A stretch of DNA of 64,000 nucleotides from an uncultured Methanolobus sp. (GTDB lineage: Archaea; Halobacteriota; Methanosarcinia; Methanosarcinales; Methanosarcinaceae). The notes under the pieces were generated by a model. The model was given only the letters and a program-made list of their open reading frames with translations, had not been told where the DNA came from and did not search any database. Location: the NCBI RefSeq assembly GCF_963665675.1, contig NZ_OY762426.1, forward strand, positions 1,984,001 to 2,048,000, in the 5' to 3' direction. This document shows positions 27,816-36,917 of this stretch, piece after piece; position 1 is the stretch's first letter, and each line of letters begins with the position of its first letter. The position numbers and the translations under genes are program-made.

Positions 27816-28094
27816 CTAGTCCATATCATTCAGACGGTTATAAAAATCAAGTATAAGCCTTGTCTTTTCATTATCAAGATTGAGCCTGAATGTCCTTATC
27901 TGCTTACCGAGGGGTTTTTCAATAACAATATCACTTTTGATAAGTGGAGTTATAACCCTTGCAACGCTGGAGTGTGACAAACCGGTTTCATCTGCGATCC
28001 CGGAAAGATAGGTTGATTCCTCCTTGTGTGCGATGAGATTCTTAAGAACCGTCATCTGGGCCGTTTTTCCAAATATCTCTTCCAGCGCATCCAT
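27816..28094 (-). CDS. Small winged-helix transcriptional regulator
   Basis: 92 residues, essentially one helix-turn-helix: YLSGIADETGLSHSSVARVITPLIKSDIV and a wing in EKPLGKQIRTFRLN. It starts at ATG 28094. It is divergent from the response-regulator gene at 28245, with 150 bp between, so it may control it or itself. The ligand is unknown; no sensor domain is present. Confidence 0.75.
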   Translation of the reverse strand: MDALEEIFGKTAQMTVLKNLIAHKEESTYLSGIADETGLSHSSVARVITPLIKSDIVIEKPLGKQIRTFRLNLDNEKTRLILDFYNRLNDMD

Positions 28095-28244
28095 TAATAT
28101 CCTAATTTAATAATCTGTTATGTCTTATAAGATTTTCTTTTATCGGACAGGTTGTTCACAAAAACAGAAACCCTTTCATATTTAGAAAGGTTTTAATAAT
28201 ATCATCCGACTATATTTTATGAGCTCATTTCAGGTAGAATTATC

Positions 28245-28757
28245 ATGCAGGCAGAAAGCATTGGTGGGAAGATCCTTTCTCTTATGGAGGAAAATCCCGG
28301 GATAACCGTAAAGGAAATTGCTGAAAAGTTGTCGATATCTGCGGATCAGGTAGAAAGCACACTGGAAAGCATGTCTGATACCAGACAGAAGGTTCTCATT
28401 GTTGATGATGAGATGGATGCCCTGATGGCACTGAAAGTTGCTCTGGAAGCTGAAGGCTACAATGTTGCTGAAGCAAAGGATGGTCATGAGGCTTTAGATA
28501 AAGTACATTCCGAAATACCGGATGTAATACTGCTTGACCTGATGATTCCCGGAATTGATGGTTTTGAGGTTTGCAGGCAGTTAAAATCTGATGATGTGTA
28601 TCGTCATATTCCCGTTATCATGCTTACAGCTCGCGGAGAGATAGACGATAAGGTTGAAGGTATCGAACTTGGTGCAGATGATTATGTAACCAAACCATTT
28701 AACCTGAAAGAACTGAAGGCACGCGTAAAGATGGTCCTGCGAAGGCAGGAAGCCTGA
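28245..28757 (+). CDS. Response regulator with N-terminal HTH and C-terminal receiver domain
   Basis: 170 residues. Residues 1-44 form a helix-turn-helix (GGKILSLMEENPGITVKEIAEKLSISADQVESTLE). Residues 49-167 are a CheY-like receiver with the acidic pair in IVDDE, phosphoacceptor Asp98 in VILLDLMIPG, Thr in MLTARGE, and Lys in KPFNL. The order HTH before receiver is the reverse of the usual one. The next gene, 17 bases downstream, is a membrane histidine kinase, surely its partner. Confidence 0.85.
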   Translation: MQAESIGGKILSLMEENPGITVKEIAEKLSISADQVESTLESMSDTRQKVLIVDDEMDALMALKVALEAEGYNVAEAKDGHEALDKVHSEIPDVILLDLMIPGIDGFEVCRQLKSDDVYRHIPVIMLTARGEIDDKVEGIELGADDYVTKPFNLKELKARVKMVLRRQEA

Positions 28758-28774
28758 TTATTTTTGAGTGATCC

Positions 28775-30529
28775 ATGTGGAACCGCAAAAGCAAATGGAA
28801 CCTCATTCTTTTTGCTGCAATAGTATTGCTTTTGATAAGTTCCATCTTTTTTCTCTGGATGAGGACCAATATTGAGGTCAGGTCCGTTGTTGAGGAGCAA
28901 TACCAAAATCAACAGTTATTACTGGCAAGGCACATTGCCGGGAGTATTGAACAAACCCTTAATGAGAGGGTCTCTCTTCTGGAACTCATCGCTAAAAAAG
29001 ATACAGGTGTTCCTCCGGACAATTTTGGATCAGATCTTAAAAGTGTCTATGATATTGCGGGAATGTTCTATGTGGTTGAGTACGTCTCGGAAAACGGGAC
29101 AATAGTATCAGGTTATCCGGAAGATTTTGTTCCACTGGGTTTTAATCTTTATGAGAATAATCAGTCTTATGCTTTTGAATATGTGAAAAAAAGCAGGGAT
29201 GTATACATAACAGAACCTCTGAGGCTTATGGAGGGTGACTATGGTTCCTTCATATGGGTTCCTGTTTATGAGGGAGATGAGTTCAGAGGTACTTTTATTG
29301 CTATTATCATAGAGGAAGATCTGAAAGACAGGTATGTAGTAGAATCAAATTCATCCAGTTATGCATATCTTATTGATGACCGTGGCCGGATACTTTATGA
29401 AGGAAATCAGAACTATAAGCGAGGTGTTCTTTATACTGATATCTTTGGCTCCAATGCTTCCGGCCTGGAGGAAATTGTTGCAACACAGACCAACGGTACT
29501 GAAGGTACCGGAAAATACTTCCTCCTTGAAAACGGGACTATTTATGAAGAGAAGCTGGTGTCCTATTCTCCGATTGAATGGTACAATCAGAAATGGTCAC
29601 TGGCACTGACAAGTCCCTCTTCGGATGTGGACCGGCTGATTGTTTCCGTATACCTGAAACTTTTTATTGTGGCAGTGATTTCAGTTATGTTTATTATATT
29701 TGTGAGTTCCTTCGTTGTTATTATTCTCTATAACTGGAGCAAGAGCCTTGAAACCGAGGTAGGCGAGAAAACCCAGGAGCTGAAAGAGTCCAATGAATCC
29801 CTGAAGGCGGCAAACAAAAAGCTCAAGGAACTGGATCGCCTGAAAACGGAATTCCTGTCCATTGTGTCACATGAACTTAAAACTCCTCTTACTGCCATGA
29901 GGACTTCAAGTGAGTTCCTCATGGAAAGTGAGGAATGTAATGTCCCGCTCAGAAAAAAGATGCTTGATATTATAATCAGGAACATAGACAGACAATCCAG
30001 GATGGTGGATGATCTTCTGGATATATCAAGGATAGAGTCCAGTCGTATGAAATTCCATAAGGAGCCTGTGGATATTGAGGAAGCGATTCATACTTCCCTT
30101 GAGATGCTCTCTACTGAGGTAAATGAGAAAAATATAAATATTCTGGTGGAGCTCCCGGATGACCTTCCCGGTGTCTGTACGGACAAGGATAAGATTATCC
30201 AGGTTTTCGTGAATCTCATTAACAATGCTGTGAAGTTCAGTAAACAAAATAGCACTATCCGGATCACTGTACAGGAAGAAGAAGACGTAGTCAGGGTAAG
30301 TATAAGTGATAATGGTATCGGCATGAGTCCTGAAGAGCTGGATAAGATATTTGATAAGTTCTACCAGATAGATAGCACATCCACCCGCAAGGTAGGGGGA
30401 AGCGGACTTGGCCTTTCCATTGTGAAAGGCATCATTGAAGGTCAGGGTGGAAGTATATCTGCTGTCAGTGAACCGGATAAAGGCAGTACGTTTGTTTTTA
30501 CGCTAAGTAAAGTGATTCATGGAGAGTGA
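28775..30529 (+). CDS. Membrane histidine kinase with an extracellular Cache-like domain
   Basis: 584 residues. TM1 about 10-29; external sensor about 33-285 with Cache-like features (YDIAGMFYVVEYVSENGTIVSGYP, AYLIDDRGRILYEG); TM2 about 295-322. Then a short coiled coil, a HisKA domain with the phosphoacceptor His366 in IVSHELKTPL, and a HATPase with NNAVKFS (N box), DNGIGM (G1), and GSGLGLSIV (G2). It follows the response regulator by 17 bases. The signal sensed is not evident; the Cache class binds small molecules. Confidence 0.88.
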   Translation: MWNRKSKWNLILFAAIVLLLISSIFFLWMRTNIEVRSVVEEQYQNQQLLLARHIAGSIEQTLNERVSLLELIAKKDTGVPPDNFGSDLKSVYDIAGMFYVVEYVSENGTIVSGYPEDFVPLGFNLYENNQSYAFEYVKKSRDVYITEPLRLMEGDYGSFIWVPVYEGDEFRGTFIAIIIEEDLKDRYVVESNSSSYAYLIDDRGRILYEGNQNYKRGVLYTDIFGSNASGLEEIVATQTNGTEGTGKYFLLENGTIYEEKLVSYSPIEWYNQKWSLALTSPSSDVDRLIVSVYLKLFIVAVISVMFIIFVSSFVVIILYNWSKSLETEVGEKTQELKESNESLKAANKKLKELDRLKTEFLSIVSHELKTPLTAMRTSSEFLMESEECNVPLRKKMLDIIIRNIDRQSRMVDDLLDISRIESSRMKFHKEPVDIEEAIHTSLEMLSTEVNEKNINILVELPDDLPGVCTDKDKIIQVFVNLINNAVKFSKQNSTIRITVQEEEDVVRVSISDNGIGMSPEELDKIFDKFYQIDSTSTRKVGGSGLGLSIVKGIIEGQGGSISAVSEPDKGSTFVFTLSKVIHGE

Positions 30530-30533
30530 ATGA

Positions 30534-30854
30534 ATGATAGTAACTACAACAGATGGAATAGATGGAAAAGAACTTGAGATAATATCGGTAGTCTTTGGGA
30601 ATACTGTACGTGCCAAGCATATTGGTAGTGATATCGCAGCAGGATTAAAGAATATTGTTGGGGGTGAGCTCAGAGGCTATTCTGATATGCTGACTCAGGC
30701 CAGAAAAGAGGCCTATGAACGCATGGTAGAAAATGCAAAACAGCTTAATGCTGATGCAATTGTGAATGTAAGATTCACAACTTCCCAGACCATGGCTGGT
30801 GCAGCTGAACTTTTGGCATACGGAACTGCCGTAAAGGTAAAGGATGCTCAATAA
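30534..30854 (+). CDS. YbjQ/UPF0145-family protein
   Basis: 106 residues covering the whole YbjQ_1 (heavy-metal-binding domain) family. Landmarks are VFGNTVRAKHIGSDI, GGELRGYSDMLTQARKEAYERMVENAKQLNADAIVNVRFTTSQ, and AYGTAVKV. Members form pentameric rings; metal binding is suggested but not proved. It starts 4 bases after the kinase stop and is co-transcribed with the two-component genes. Confidence 0.87.
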   Translation: MIVTTTDGIDGKELEIISVVFGNTVRAKHIGSDIAAGLKNIVGGELRGYSDMLTQARKEAYERMVENAKQLNADAIVNVRFTTSQTMAGAAELLAYGTAVKVKDAQ

Positions 30855-30874
30855 GCGATTTTTCAGTTCAGTTT

Positions 30875-32485
30875 TTAATTTTTGTCAGTATCCATTGGAA
30901 TTGTAAAGCTGAAATTGCTTCCTTTATTTATCTCGGTTTCAACACGCACGTTCCCACCATGCATCCTGACAAATTCCTTTACGATACTAAGACCGAGCCC
31001 GGCTCCTTCAAATTTACGATTAAGTGATGAATCTATCTGTGAGAATGGCTGGAATAATTTACTGATGTTCTCTTTTTCGATACCTATTCCATCGTCTTTC
31101 ACTGAGACTCTGAGCATCTCATCGTCCTTTACAACGCTGACATCAATATTTCCGCCTTCCGGAGTGAACTTTATGGCATTGTTTATGAGATTATACAGCA
31201 CGGTTTTGATTTTACTCTTGTCGGCATTTATTGTCTTAATATCCTCATCAACACAGAAATGCAGTGCGATCTGCTTTTTCTTGGCCATGGGAAGTGTGGA
31301 GTTCTTTATGTCATTTATTATAACAGGTACAGAGAACTCTTTTAAATCCAGTTCTCTCTTTCCTTCTTCAATTGCTGACAGGTCTATCATTGAATTGAGG
31401 AGAAGAAGCAACCTGTTCCCACTTCTTTTGACAATTTCCAGGTATTCTTTTTGCTCTTTGCTTGTTGTACCCACATAGTCTTCATATAAAAGGTCCGAGT
31501 ACCCGATTATAAGGTTCAGGGGAGTCCTCAGTTCGTGGCTTATATTTGAAAGGAACTGTCTTTTAGTACGATTTGCATTTTCAGATATAAGCTTTGCAAA
31601 AACAAGCGCCTGTTCTGCTTTTTTCCTTTCAGTGATGTCATTTCCTGAAGACAACATTCCCGTAACATTTCCCTCTCCGTCTTTGATGTCTATATTGTGC
31701 CATGCAAATATCCGTTCTCCCTCTTTTGTTTTTATGGGAGATTCAAAATAAGATTTGAATGGTATTTCTCCCTCTATGGTTTTTTTGTATTCTTTTTTCG
31801 CCTTTTCCTTCAGTTCTTCAGGAAAATATATATCAAACCAGTTTTGTGATACAAGCTGGTATTCTTCTTCTCCGAATATTTCGCATCCTTTTTTGTTTAT
31901 AAGTTTGATATTGCCTTCTGTATCAATTGCAAGTATAATGACTCCTACGATGTCAAGGTAATTCTGTGCCCTGTCCCTTTCTTCTTTGAGTCTTACTTCA
32001 ACTTGTTTGAGTCTTGCAATGTCCACCATTAATCCATTGATGCCTACAAAATTTCCATCCTTTATAATGGGCCTGGATGTGGTGTGCACATAGCTTATTT
32101 TTCCATCTTTTTTTACTATCCTGAACATATAGGGCTTGTGTTCTCCTGAAACTGTTCTCTCTATATCTTCCTGAAGACCACCAATATCATCGGGATGCAC
32201 GTGCTTTGTAAAATGGGTTCCAAGGACTTCCTCAATTGTATAACCGGTTATGTTTTTAATGGCCGGATTTATGTAAGTAAAGATTCCTTTTGCATCTACA
32301 GAAAAAAGAACATCGTTGAGATTGTTGAGCCGGTCTGAATAAAACTCCTCTGTTTCCTTGAGCTTCGATTCGGAAATTTCCAATCTGGCATTGAGATCGT
32401 TAATTTTTTGGTTGAGACTCTTAATTATTGCTTTGTAATCCGGTTCACTAAGTGTTTTTTCCGGTATATTTTCTTTCGATGTCAT
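30875..32485 (-). CDS. Cytosolic PAS-PAS histidine kinase
   Basis: 536 residues with no membrane segment. A coiled coil lies at 15-50, PAS1 at about 50-165 (VLFSVDAKGIFTYINPAIKNITGYTIEEVLGT), and PAS2 at about 172-290 (VIILAIDTEGNIKLINKKGCEIFG, with a PAC tail). HisKA has SNISHELRTPLNLIIGYSDLL, and the HATPase has NNAIKFTPEGG, DDGIGIEKENI and GAGLGLSIVKEF. It is an orphan, convergent with the YbjQ gene, with no response regulator beside it on this strand. Such kinases abound in Methanosarcinaceae. Confidence 0.88.
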   Translation of the reverse strand: MTSKENIPEKTLSEPDYKAIIKSLNQKINDLNARLEISESKLKETEEFYSDRLNNLNDVLFSVDAKGIFTYINPAIKNITGYTIEEVLGTHFTKHVHPDDIGGLQEDIERTVSGEHKPYMFRIVKKDGKISYVHTTSRPIIKDGNFVGINGLMVDIARLKQVEVRLKEERDRAQNYLDIVGVIILAIDTEGNIKLINKKGCEIFGEEEYQLVSQNWFDIYFPEELKEKAKKEYKKTIEGEIPFKSYFESPIKTKEGERIFAWHNIDIKDGEGNVTGMLSSGNDITERKKAEQALVFAKLISENANRTKRQFLSNISHELRTPLNLIIGYSDLLYEDYVGTTSKEQKEYLEIVKRSGNRLLLLLNSMIDLSAIEEGKRELDLKEFSVPVIINDIKNSTLPMAKKKQIALHFCVDEDIKTINADKSKIKTVLYNLINNAIKFTPEGGNIDVSVVKDDEMLRVSVKDDGIGIEKENISKLFQPFSQIDSSLNRKFEGAGLGLSIVKEFVRMHGGNVRVETEINKGSNFSFTIPMDTDKN

Positions 32486-32875
32486 CCTCTTTGAAACCGC
32501 CAGATAATTATTGTTTTTATTAAAGGATATCCTCTGCTTTATTCTTTAGATATTTGCACTTTGAAGAACCTGAAAGCGGAACTAAACAGCTCTGTAAGCA
32601 TTATTAAACTTACAGTTATCCTACTCCCTGCACAGAAATGGTTAAATATGTTACTAGTTTGCTACCCTGCAATCTCAGCTATAATGTCGAAAGCTTTTAA
32701 AGCTTCATATGTTCTTCAGATTCCGGGAATTCCTCCGTGGGATTAATATCCTTATCTTCTATTTCATTAACAAGTATATAAATATTTATGCAGAAATGAT
32801 GTGTTTTATCGGTGTTGGGTGAAAGGACTAATAGCAGCTATCCGGTAAGAATACAGCTATACATGTTATTTTATG
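32486..32875. other. Intergenic region, 390 bp
   Basis: It has AT-rich stretches, including AAGTATATAAATATTT near 32773. I see no convincing gene; the 61-residue plus-strand frame at 32561 is not protein-like. Confidence 0.4.
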
Positions 32876-33382
32876 TCATATTCCCAGCAGTTGCTTTTTC
32901 TTGGCACTAAATTCGTTATCTGTTATGACGCCCTGTTTGTTCAGGCGGGAGAATTTTTTAATCTGTTCAATCACGTCATGGCTGCATGTGACCTGGCACA
33001 CATTGTTGTTTGCTATTTCTGTGATGTATGACCTGGTTTTCCTGACAAAATCTTCTGCATTTTCATTTGTTGGAATCAGTGTGACTTTAAGACTGCTAAT
33101 GCTGTTCTGCATCTGTATGTTCGATCCCAGGATTCCCTTTTCAAAGTTTATGCTGCTGATTTCTTTCAGTGGATATATTTTTGACCGGTAAAATCCACTT
33201 TTCCGCTTATAATGGAATAAGACTCTTTCAGGTGTCAGTACGAGTACGCCGTCAAGGTTGTCAGTTTTCTCCCCAAACAATGTTCCGTTAACAACACCGG
33301 ATACTGCCTCAATGATTTTTTCATCTTCTTCCAGCATCTTTTCGATATTTTTCATTCTTCCTTTTGTACACTTACTTATCAT
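32876..33382 (-). CDS. PH-like domain protein with C-terminal SHOCT motif
   Basis: About 168 residues from ATG 33382, preceded by GGGAG; an in-frame GTG lies at 33394. The middle (GVLVLTPERVLFHYKRKSGFYRSKIYPLKEISSINFEKG) is the bacterial PH-like fold. The last 30 residues (IEQIKKFSRLNKQGVITDNEFSAKKKQLLG) are a SHOCT motif, a short oligomerisation element often found at protein ends. No catalytic residues; a scaffold role is likely. It is transcribed alone. Confidence 0.72.
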   Translation of the reverse strand: MISKCTKGRMKNIEKMLEEDEKIIEAVSGVVNGTLFGEKTDNLDGVLVLTPERVLFHYKRKSGFYRSKIYPLKEISSINFEKGILGSNIQMQNSISSLKVTLIPTNENAEDFVRKTRSYITEIANNNVCQVTCSHDVIEQIKKFSRLNKQGVITDNEFSAKKKQLLGI

Positions 33383-33577
33383 TTTATCTCCCACGCAGTG
33401 AACAACTATTTTTTATGGTTGTGCTAATTAGTTTGGTTATGTGTTGAGAATTTGCACACTATGAACTATGTACGCAATTATATAAAAACATGCCCTAATG
33501 TCTTTAGTTGCTTGTTTCGGGATATGGATAAATTGGCAAGATGGAACATTGATGCGAAAATATTAGAGGAAACACAA

Positions 33578-34837
33578 TCAGTCCGTTTTCTCATATTCGG
33601 GACTCTCAACTTTGCCCATAAACAGAATGCATCCTGTCCTCTTGTCTTCTATGAAGAACATGAAAGGATGATCTGCCCTGAATTCCCTTTCGGGAATTGG
33701 TTCAACATCTACAGCTTCATCTTCCACTGCCACTTCGGTCGCTGCAGCTGCTTCTGTGCCTTTCTCCTGAACATCAACAAAAGCCTGATGGAGTACCTTT
33801 GATACCTTCAGATATTTATCTGAAATTCCCGACAGATCAGCGTTTTGATCGCTGAATGCGTCTCTTACACCCATCCGGATGAGCTGATCTGAAAGCTCGG
33901 TCCTTGACTCAAATTTAAACTTGGGTAGCCATGTTTTTACTTCATACTCAGAATCCATGCCGGATTTGAGACTTTCATAGTCACTAACAGAAAATGAGCT
34001 TTCAAAGGATTCGATGTCATTCTCAGTTGGGAGGACAACATACATGCAGAGATTATCGCCTTTGTATGGTAGTTCCAACATCTTCGCATCTGAGCTTTCT
34101 GAATAACTGAAATACTGCTTTGTATACATGGTCTCTACATTGCTATCATCATCTTCAGAAATGTAGAAATCCCTTTTGTGGGTGCTTCCTTCGTTAAATT
34201 CGGTTAACCATTTACCATTGAAGTAAACTGCGTTTGTGATGATGAGCCTGGTATATTCGTTAATCACTCCATCAGGGATAGGGTCTTTTATTTTATCATT
34301 TGTTTTTTCTGCAACCCAATTGTTGATTGTTTCCTTTGATTCTTCAGGCTGGCTTACAAAATCCAGATTTGTTACGTTTCCATAGTAGTATGTTTCAACG
34401 TTGGAAATGTACTGCTCTTTTACCGGGAAGCTCTGTTGAATCCACAGGGCATTTGCAGTTTCAAGTTCATAATTTTCATTATCTGAATTAATTTGCTCAA
34501 TCATTCCCATCAGGCTTATTTCCAGTACATTTTTGTTGAGTGGGAAATAGAATACATTTGACATCTCCTCTTTGGTTGTGCTCTCGGCACCATCATAGCA
34601 CATTGCCATTGCTGTGAATATGCTGTAAGGAGAAAAGAACATGTTTCCTTCACTTGTATTTACAATCCCTGAATACATGTCAAAGGCGAAGGCATTGTTT
34701 GCAGCCGCAATATTATAATCTTCAGCCGATTCCGCATTTATTGTAGACTCCGAGCTTACACCCGTATCTTCAACACATCCGGAAAGAAGCAATGTGCACA
34801 ACACACATAGTGTGAATAACATTTTTGTATATTTCAT
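33578..34837 (-). CDS. Serpin (serine protease inhibitor), lipoprotein
   Basis: 419 residues. It is a lipoprotein: signal MLFTLCVLCTLLLSGC with Cys about residue 21. The serpin fold covers 45-415, with NAFAFDMYSG, FSPYSIFTAMAMCYDGA, ITNAVYFNGKW, and HPFMFFIEDKRTGCILFMGKV at the end. The hinge of the reactive loop is EKGTEAAAAT (about 358-367), the consensus of inhibitory serpins. Counting from it, the P1 residue would be Glu (about 374). The protein is therefore likely to inhibit a protease outside the cell by the trap mechanism. It is a single gene. Confidence 0.9.
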   Translation of the reverse strand: MKYTKMLFTLCVLCTLLLSGCVEDTGVSSESTINAESAEDYNIAAANNAFAFDMYSGIVNTSEGNMFFSPYSIFTAMAMCYDGAESTTKEEMSNVFYFPLNKNVLEISLMGMIEQINSDNENYELETANALWIQQSFPVKEQYISNVETYYYGNVTNLDFVSQPEESKETINNWVAEKTNDKIKDPIPDGVINEYTRLIITNAVYFNGKWLTEFNEGSTHKRDFYISEDDDSNVETMYTKQYFSYSESSDAKMLELPYKGDNLCMYVVLPTENDIESFESSFSVSDYESLKSGMDSEYEVKTWLPKFKFESRTELSDQLIRMGVRDAFSDQNADLSGISDKYLKVSKVLHQAFVDVQEKGTEAAAATEVAVEDEAVDVEPIPEREFRADHPFMFFIEDKRTGCILFMGKVESPEYEKTD

Positions 34838-35207
34838 AACATGACCACTATTTTTTGGTTAGTGGTTGGTTTTGTAACTATTTAAGTTCTTTTGGATGAC
34901 GATTGTGGCAATTGTCTCAGCTTATAGATGTTCATCCAGATTGATGTGCTCATTTTCCAGGAAGCGGGACAGGTGTCATATTCCTTCCGGGTGCTCTCCT
35001 TTGTTTTCTCTAATATTTCAGATGCTCTTATAGCTGGTTCTCTCATGTTTTAAACTGGACTAAGTCATACGAAACATAATTTTTTTATTAAAATTAGTAT
35101 TATTGTCTATAAGTAAAGAAATAATCTATGGATAACACTAACTATGAGTGAAAATTATGAATATCTAACATGATATGACAATTAAGCAATATTAGTAAGA
35201 AATTATT
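34838..35207. other. Intergenic region, 370 bp
   Basis: The serpin promoter is probably CTTAAATAG on the minus strand near 34880. A 54-residue minus-strand frame (34882-35046, starting MREPAIRASEILEKTKES) overlaps it. It looks partly protein-like and could be a remnant, but I do not call it. Confidence 0.3.
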
Positions 35208-35372
35208 ATGGATGTAATGGACATAATCAAACAATTCATGCCAATCATTATTGGTTATTTAGTAGGATTCTTGCTTCAAAAACTGAAGATCTTTTTGCCT
35301 TTGAAGCTGGTGACATCGATTGATGTTGAAAATGCGAGAAGAATTATGATTGATTATTATTCCGATTGTTGA
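35208..35372 (+). CDS. Possible small membrane protein, 54 residues
   Basis: ATG 35208 to TGA 35372. The chain has one membrane helix (IIKQFMPIIIGYLVGFLLQ), then KLKIFLPLKLVTSIDVENARRIMIDYYSDC. No strong ribosome binding site is seen. It ends 18 bases before the methyltransferase gene and could be co-transcribed. No family is recognised. Confidence 0.38.
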   Translation: MDVMDIIKQFMPIIIGYLVGFLLQKLKIFLPLKLVTSIDVENARRIMIDYYSDC

Positions 35373-35390
35373 GCATCAGGAGCAAATGAG

Positions 35391-36008
35391 ATGGAAAACG
35401 ATATCAAAATGTTCTATGATCTAATGGCAGAGAAAACTGCAGATGAGTGGTATAGTGAAGATATACTGAAACCGACGATAAATGATTTTATCTCATTGTT
35501 ACCACCAAATCCACATGTTCTTGATCTTGGGTGTGGTCCGGGACACGAAAGCATGAGACTGGATCAGGCAGGAGCAAAGGTTACAGGTATTGATTTCAGT
35601 GAAAAATGTATTAATATTGCACGCCAACGTTGCCCTCAATGCAAATTTGATGTAAAAGATTTCCGCATTTTAGATGAGGCATATGGAAAGTTTGAAGGTG
35701 TCTTTGCCTGTGCATCATTGATCCATATCAGTCCCACGGAACTAGGGGAAGTATTGCGTAATATAAAAAAAGTGCTGGTGGATGGCGGCTATGTTGCCAT
35801 TGTTATCGTTGAGGGAGAAGGCATCAATGGGAAATACAGTATACTGGAGGTAGAAGGAAGAAAATTGAATCGGGCGTTTTATCAATATACCCTAAACTAC
35901 CTTCTCAAAGAGGCTGAAAAAGCAGACCTGGAATATGTCCATGAAGGCTATCTTGATGAGAAACTAAAGAAAGATGGCTGGCGGAACTATCTGTTCAAGT
36001 CCGGATGA
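35391..36008 (+). CDS. Class I SAM-dependent methyltransferase
   Basis: 205 residues. Motif I is VLDLGCGPGHESMRLDQAGAKVTGIDFSEKCI (SAM binding, about 44-75); the post-I acidic residue is in GIDFS. Motif IV region is FEGVFACASLIHI, and the later VLVDGGYVAIVIV fits motif V/VI. The substrate is unknown; small-molecule methyltransferases of this shape are very common. It starts ATG 35391. Confidence 0.85.
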   Translation: MENDIKMFYDLMAEKTADEWYSEDILKPTINDFISLLPPNPHVLDLGCGPGHESMRLDQAGAKVTGIDFSEKCINIARQRCPQCKFDVKDFRILDEAYGKFEGVFACASLIHISPTELGEVLRNIKKVLVDGGYVAIVIVEGEGINGKYSILEVEGRKLNRAFYQYTLNYLLKEAEKADLEYVHEGYLDEKLKKDGWRNYLFKSG

Positions 36009-36121
36009 AAAATGGGCAATAAGGGCTTTATCCATTATTTTGCCATCATTTAACCTTCTGGGTGGTAGCTATATTTGAGAGGTCGGTTATTTAAGCTGCA
36101 TTAAATGATTATGCAAAGTCA

Positions 36122-36679
36122 TCAAATGGATTCGACATATGGATCAAGTGACTCAGTAGGCTCAAGTCCTTCTATAATCGGATACATGTTTAGATACAAT
36201 GGTTTGTATTCCCTCTTTGGCCCACCTTTTACTTCTTTAAAACCCTGCTTGATATAAAACTGCAGAGACTCTGGTTTAGAATCCACGGTGATGTATCTAC
36301 AACCAGTAATTGAGGAAACTTCTATGGCTAAACCTACTGCACCCAATAGCATGTATGTACCTATACCTCGTTTTTGATATCGCATATCTGTGGCAAGTCT
36401 CGCCAATTTTATAGCAGGATATTGGGGATATATAAAGTCATTCACACAGTCTGAATCATCAACATATTTTACCCGTAATGTGTCAGTGGTCAATGTGAAA
36501 TAACCAGCAAGATGCTCCTGATAATAACATAAATAGGTTTTACTTATCAGGTCATCCTGATTTTTTAGTGAATCATTCTTTAAAAAATCGTTAAGATCAT
36601 CGTTAGTACAACAAAAAGAGGAAAGATCCACCCGTTTTGAAAGTAATCTTATCGATAAATCAGAGTCCGGAATTTTCAT
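36122..36679 (-). CDS. GNAT acetyltransferase toxin of a type II toxin-antitoxin pair
   Basis: 185 residues. Motif A of GNAT is LATDMRYQKRGIGTYMLLGAVGLA (Q-x-x-G-I-G). It also has CRYITVDSKPESLQFYIKQGFKEV and early FCCTNDDLNDFLKNDSL, which is the pattern of TacT/AtaT-like toxins that acetylate aminoacyl-tRNA (known in bacteria). It follows the small gene at 36689-36832 by 9 bases. That gene is the likely antitoxin, with a perfect palindrome ahead of it. The toxin role is inference from the gene pair. Confidence 0.72.
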   Translation of the reverse strand: MKIPDSDLSIRLLSKRVDLSSFCCTNDDLNDFLKNDSLKNQDDLISKTYLCYYQEHLAGYFTLTTDTLRVKYVDDSDCVNDFIYPQYPAIKLARLATDMRYQKRGIGTYMLLGAVGLAIEVSSITGCRYITVDSKPESLQFYIKQGFKEVKGGPKREYKPLYLNMYPIIEGLEPTESLDPYVESI

Positions 36680-36688
36680 ATTTCATGC

Positions 36689-36832
36689 TTAAGACCGGAT
36701 TCTGCTTGATATTTTCTGAGCACGCCTGAACATTTCAATTTGCTCACGAGTTGCTGGCTTCTTCTCATTTTCCCAGAACTCCTTAGCATCTTCGCCTTCC
36801 AAAACTAGTCCTAATTCTATTGGTTTTGCCAT
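36689..36832 (-). CDS. Putative antitoxin, 47 residues
   Basis: Small ORF starting ATG 36832 (MAKPIELGLVLEGEDAKEFW ... ATREQIEMFRRAQKISSRIRS). It has an acidic front, amphipathic helices and a basic end, typical of short antitoxins. It lies directly upstream of the GNAT gene on the same strand. A perfect 10-bp inverted repeat (36844-36867) stands 11 bases before its start, which suits auto-repression by the antitoxin or the complex. Confidence 0.6.
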   Translation of the reverse strand: MAKPIELGLVLEGEDAKEFWENEKKPATREQIEMFRRAQKISSRIRS

Positions 36833-36843
36833 AATACTACACG

Positions 36844-36867
36844 CCTTATGCTACCTATAGCATAAGG
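36844..36867. promoter_or_regulatory. Operator-like perfect inverted repeat of the toxin-antitoxin operon
   Basis: CCTTATGCTA (36844-36853) and TAGCATAAGG (36858-36867), with a 4-bp spacer. The site is immediately upstream of the antitoxin gene. Confidence 0.6.
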
Positions 36868-36882
36868 TCCGATAGTATATTA

Positions 36883-36917
36883 ATTTTGCCAAATCATTGA
36901 TATAGTTTTGGCAAAAT
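36883..36917. promoter_or_regulatory. Second inverted repeat upstream of the toxin-antitoxin operon
   Basis: ATTTTGCCAAA (36883-36893) and TTTGGCAAAAT (36907-36917): a perfect 11-bp inverted repeat with a 13-base gap. It may be a further control site or a terminator hairpin. Confidence 0.4.

Noticed and set aside
32561..32746. 61-residue plus-strand frame between the PAS kinase and PH-domain genes
   Set aside because: No ribosome binding site, composition not protein-like, and it lies in a promoter region.
34882..35046. 54-residue minus-strand frame upstream of the serpin gene
   Set aside because: Partly protein-like, but it covers the serpin promoter and has no ribosome binding site or known relatives.
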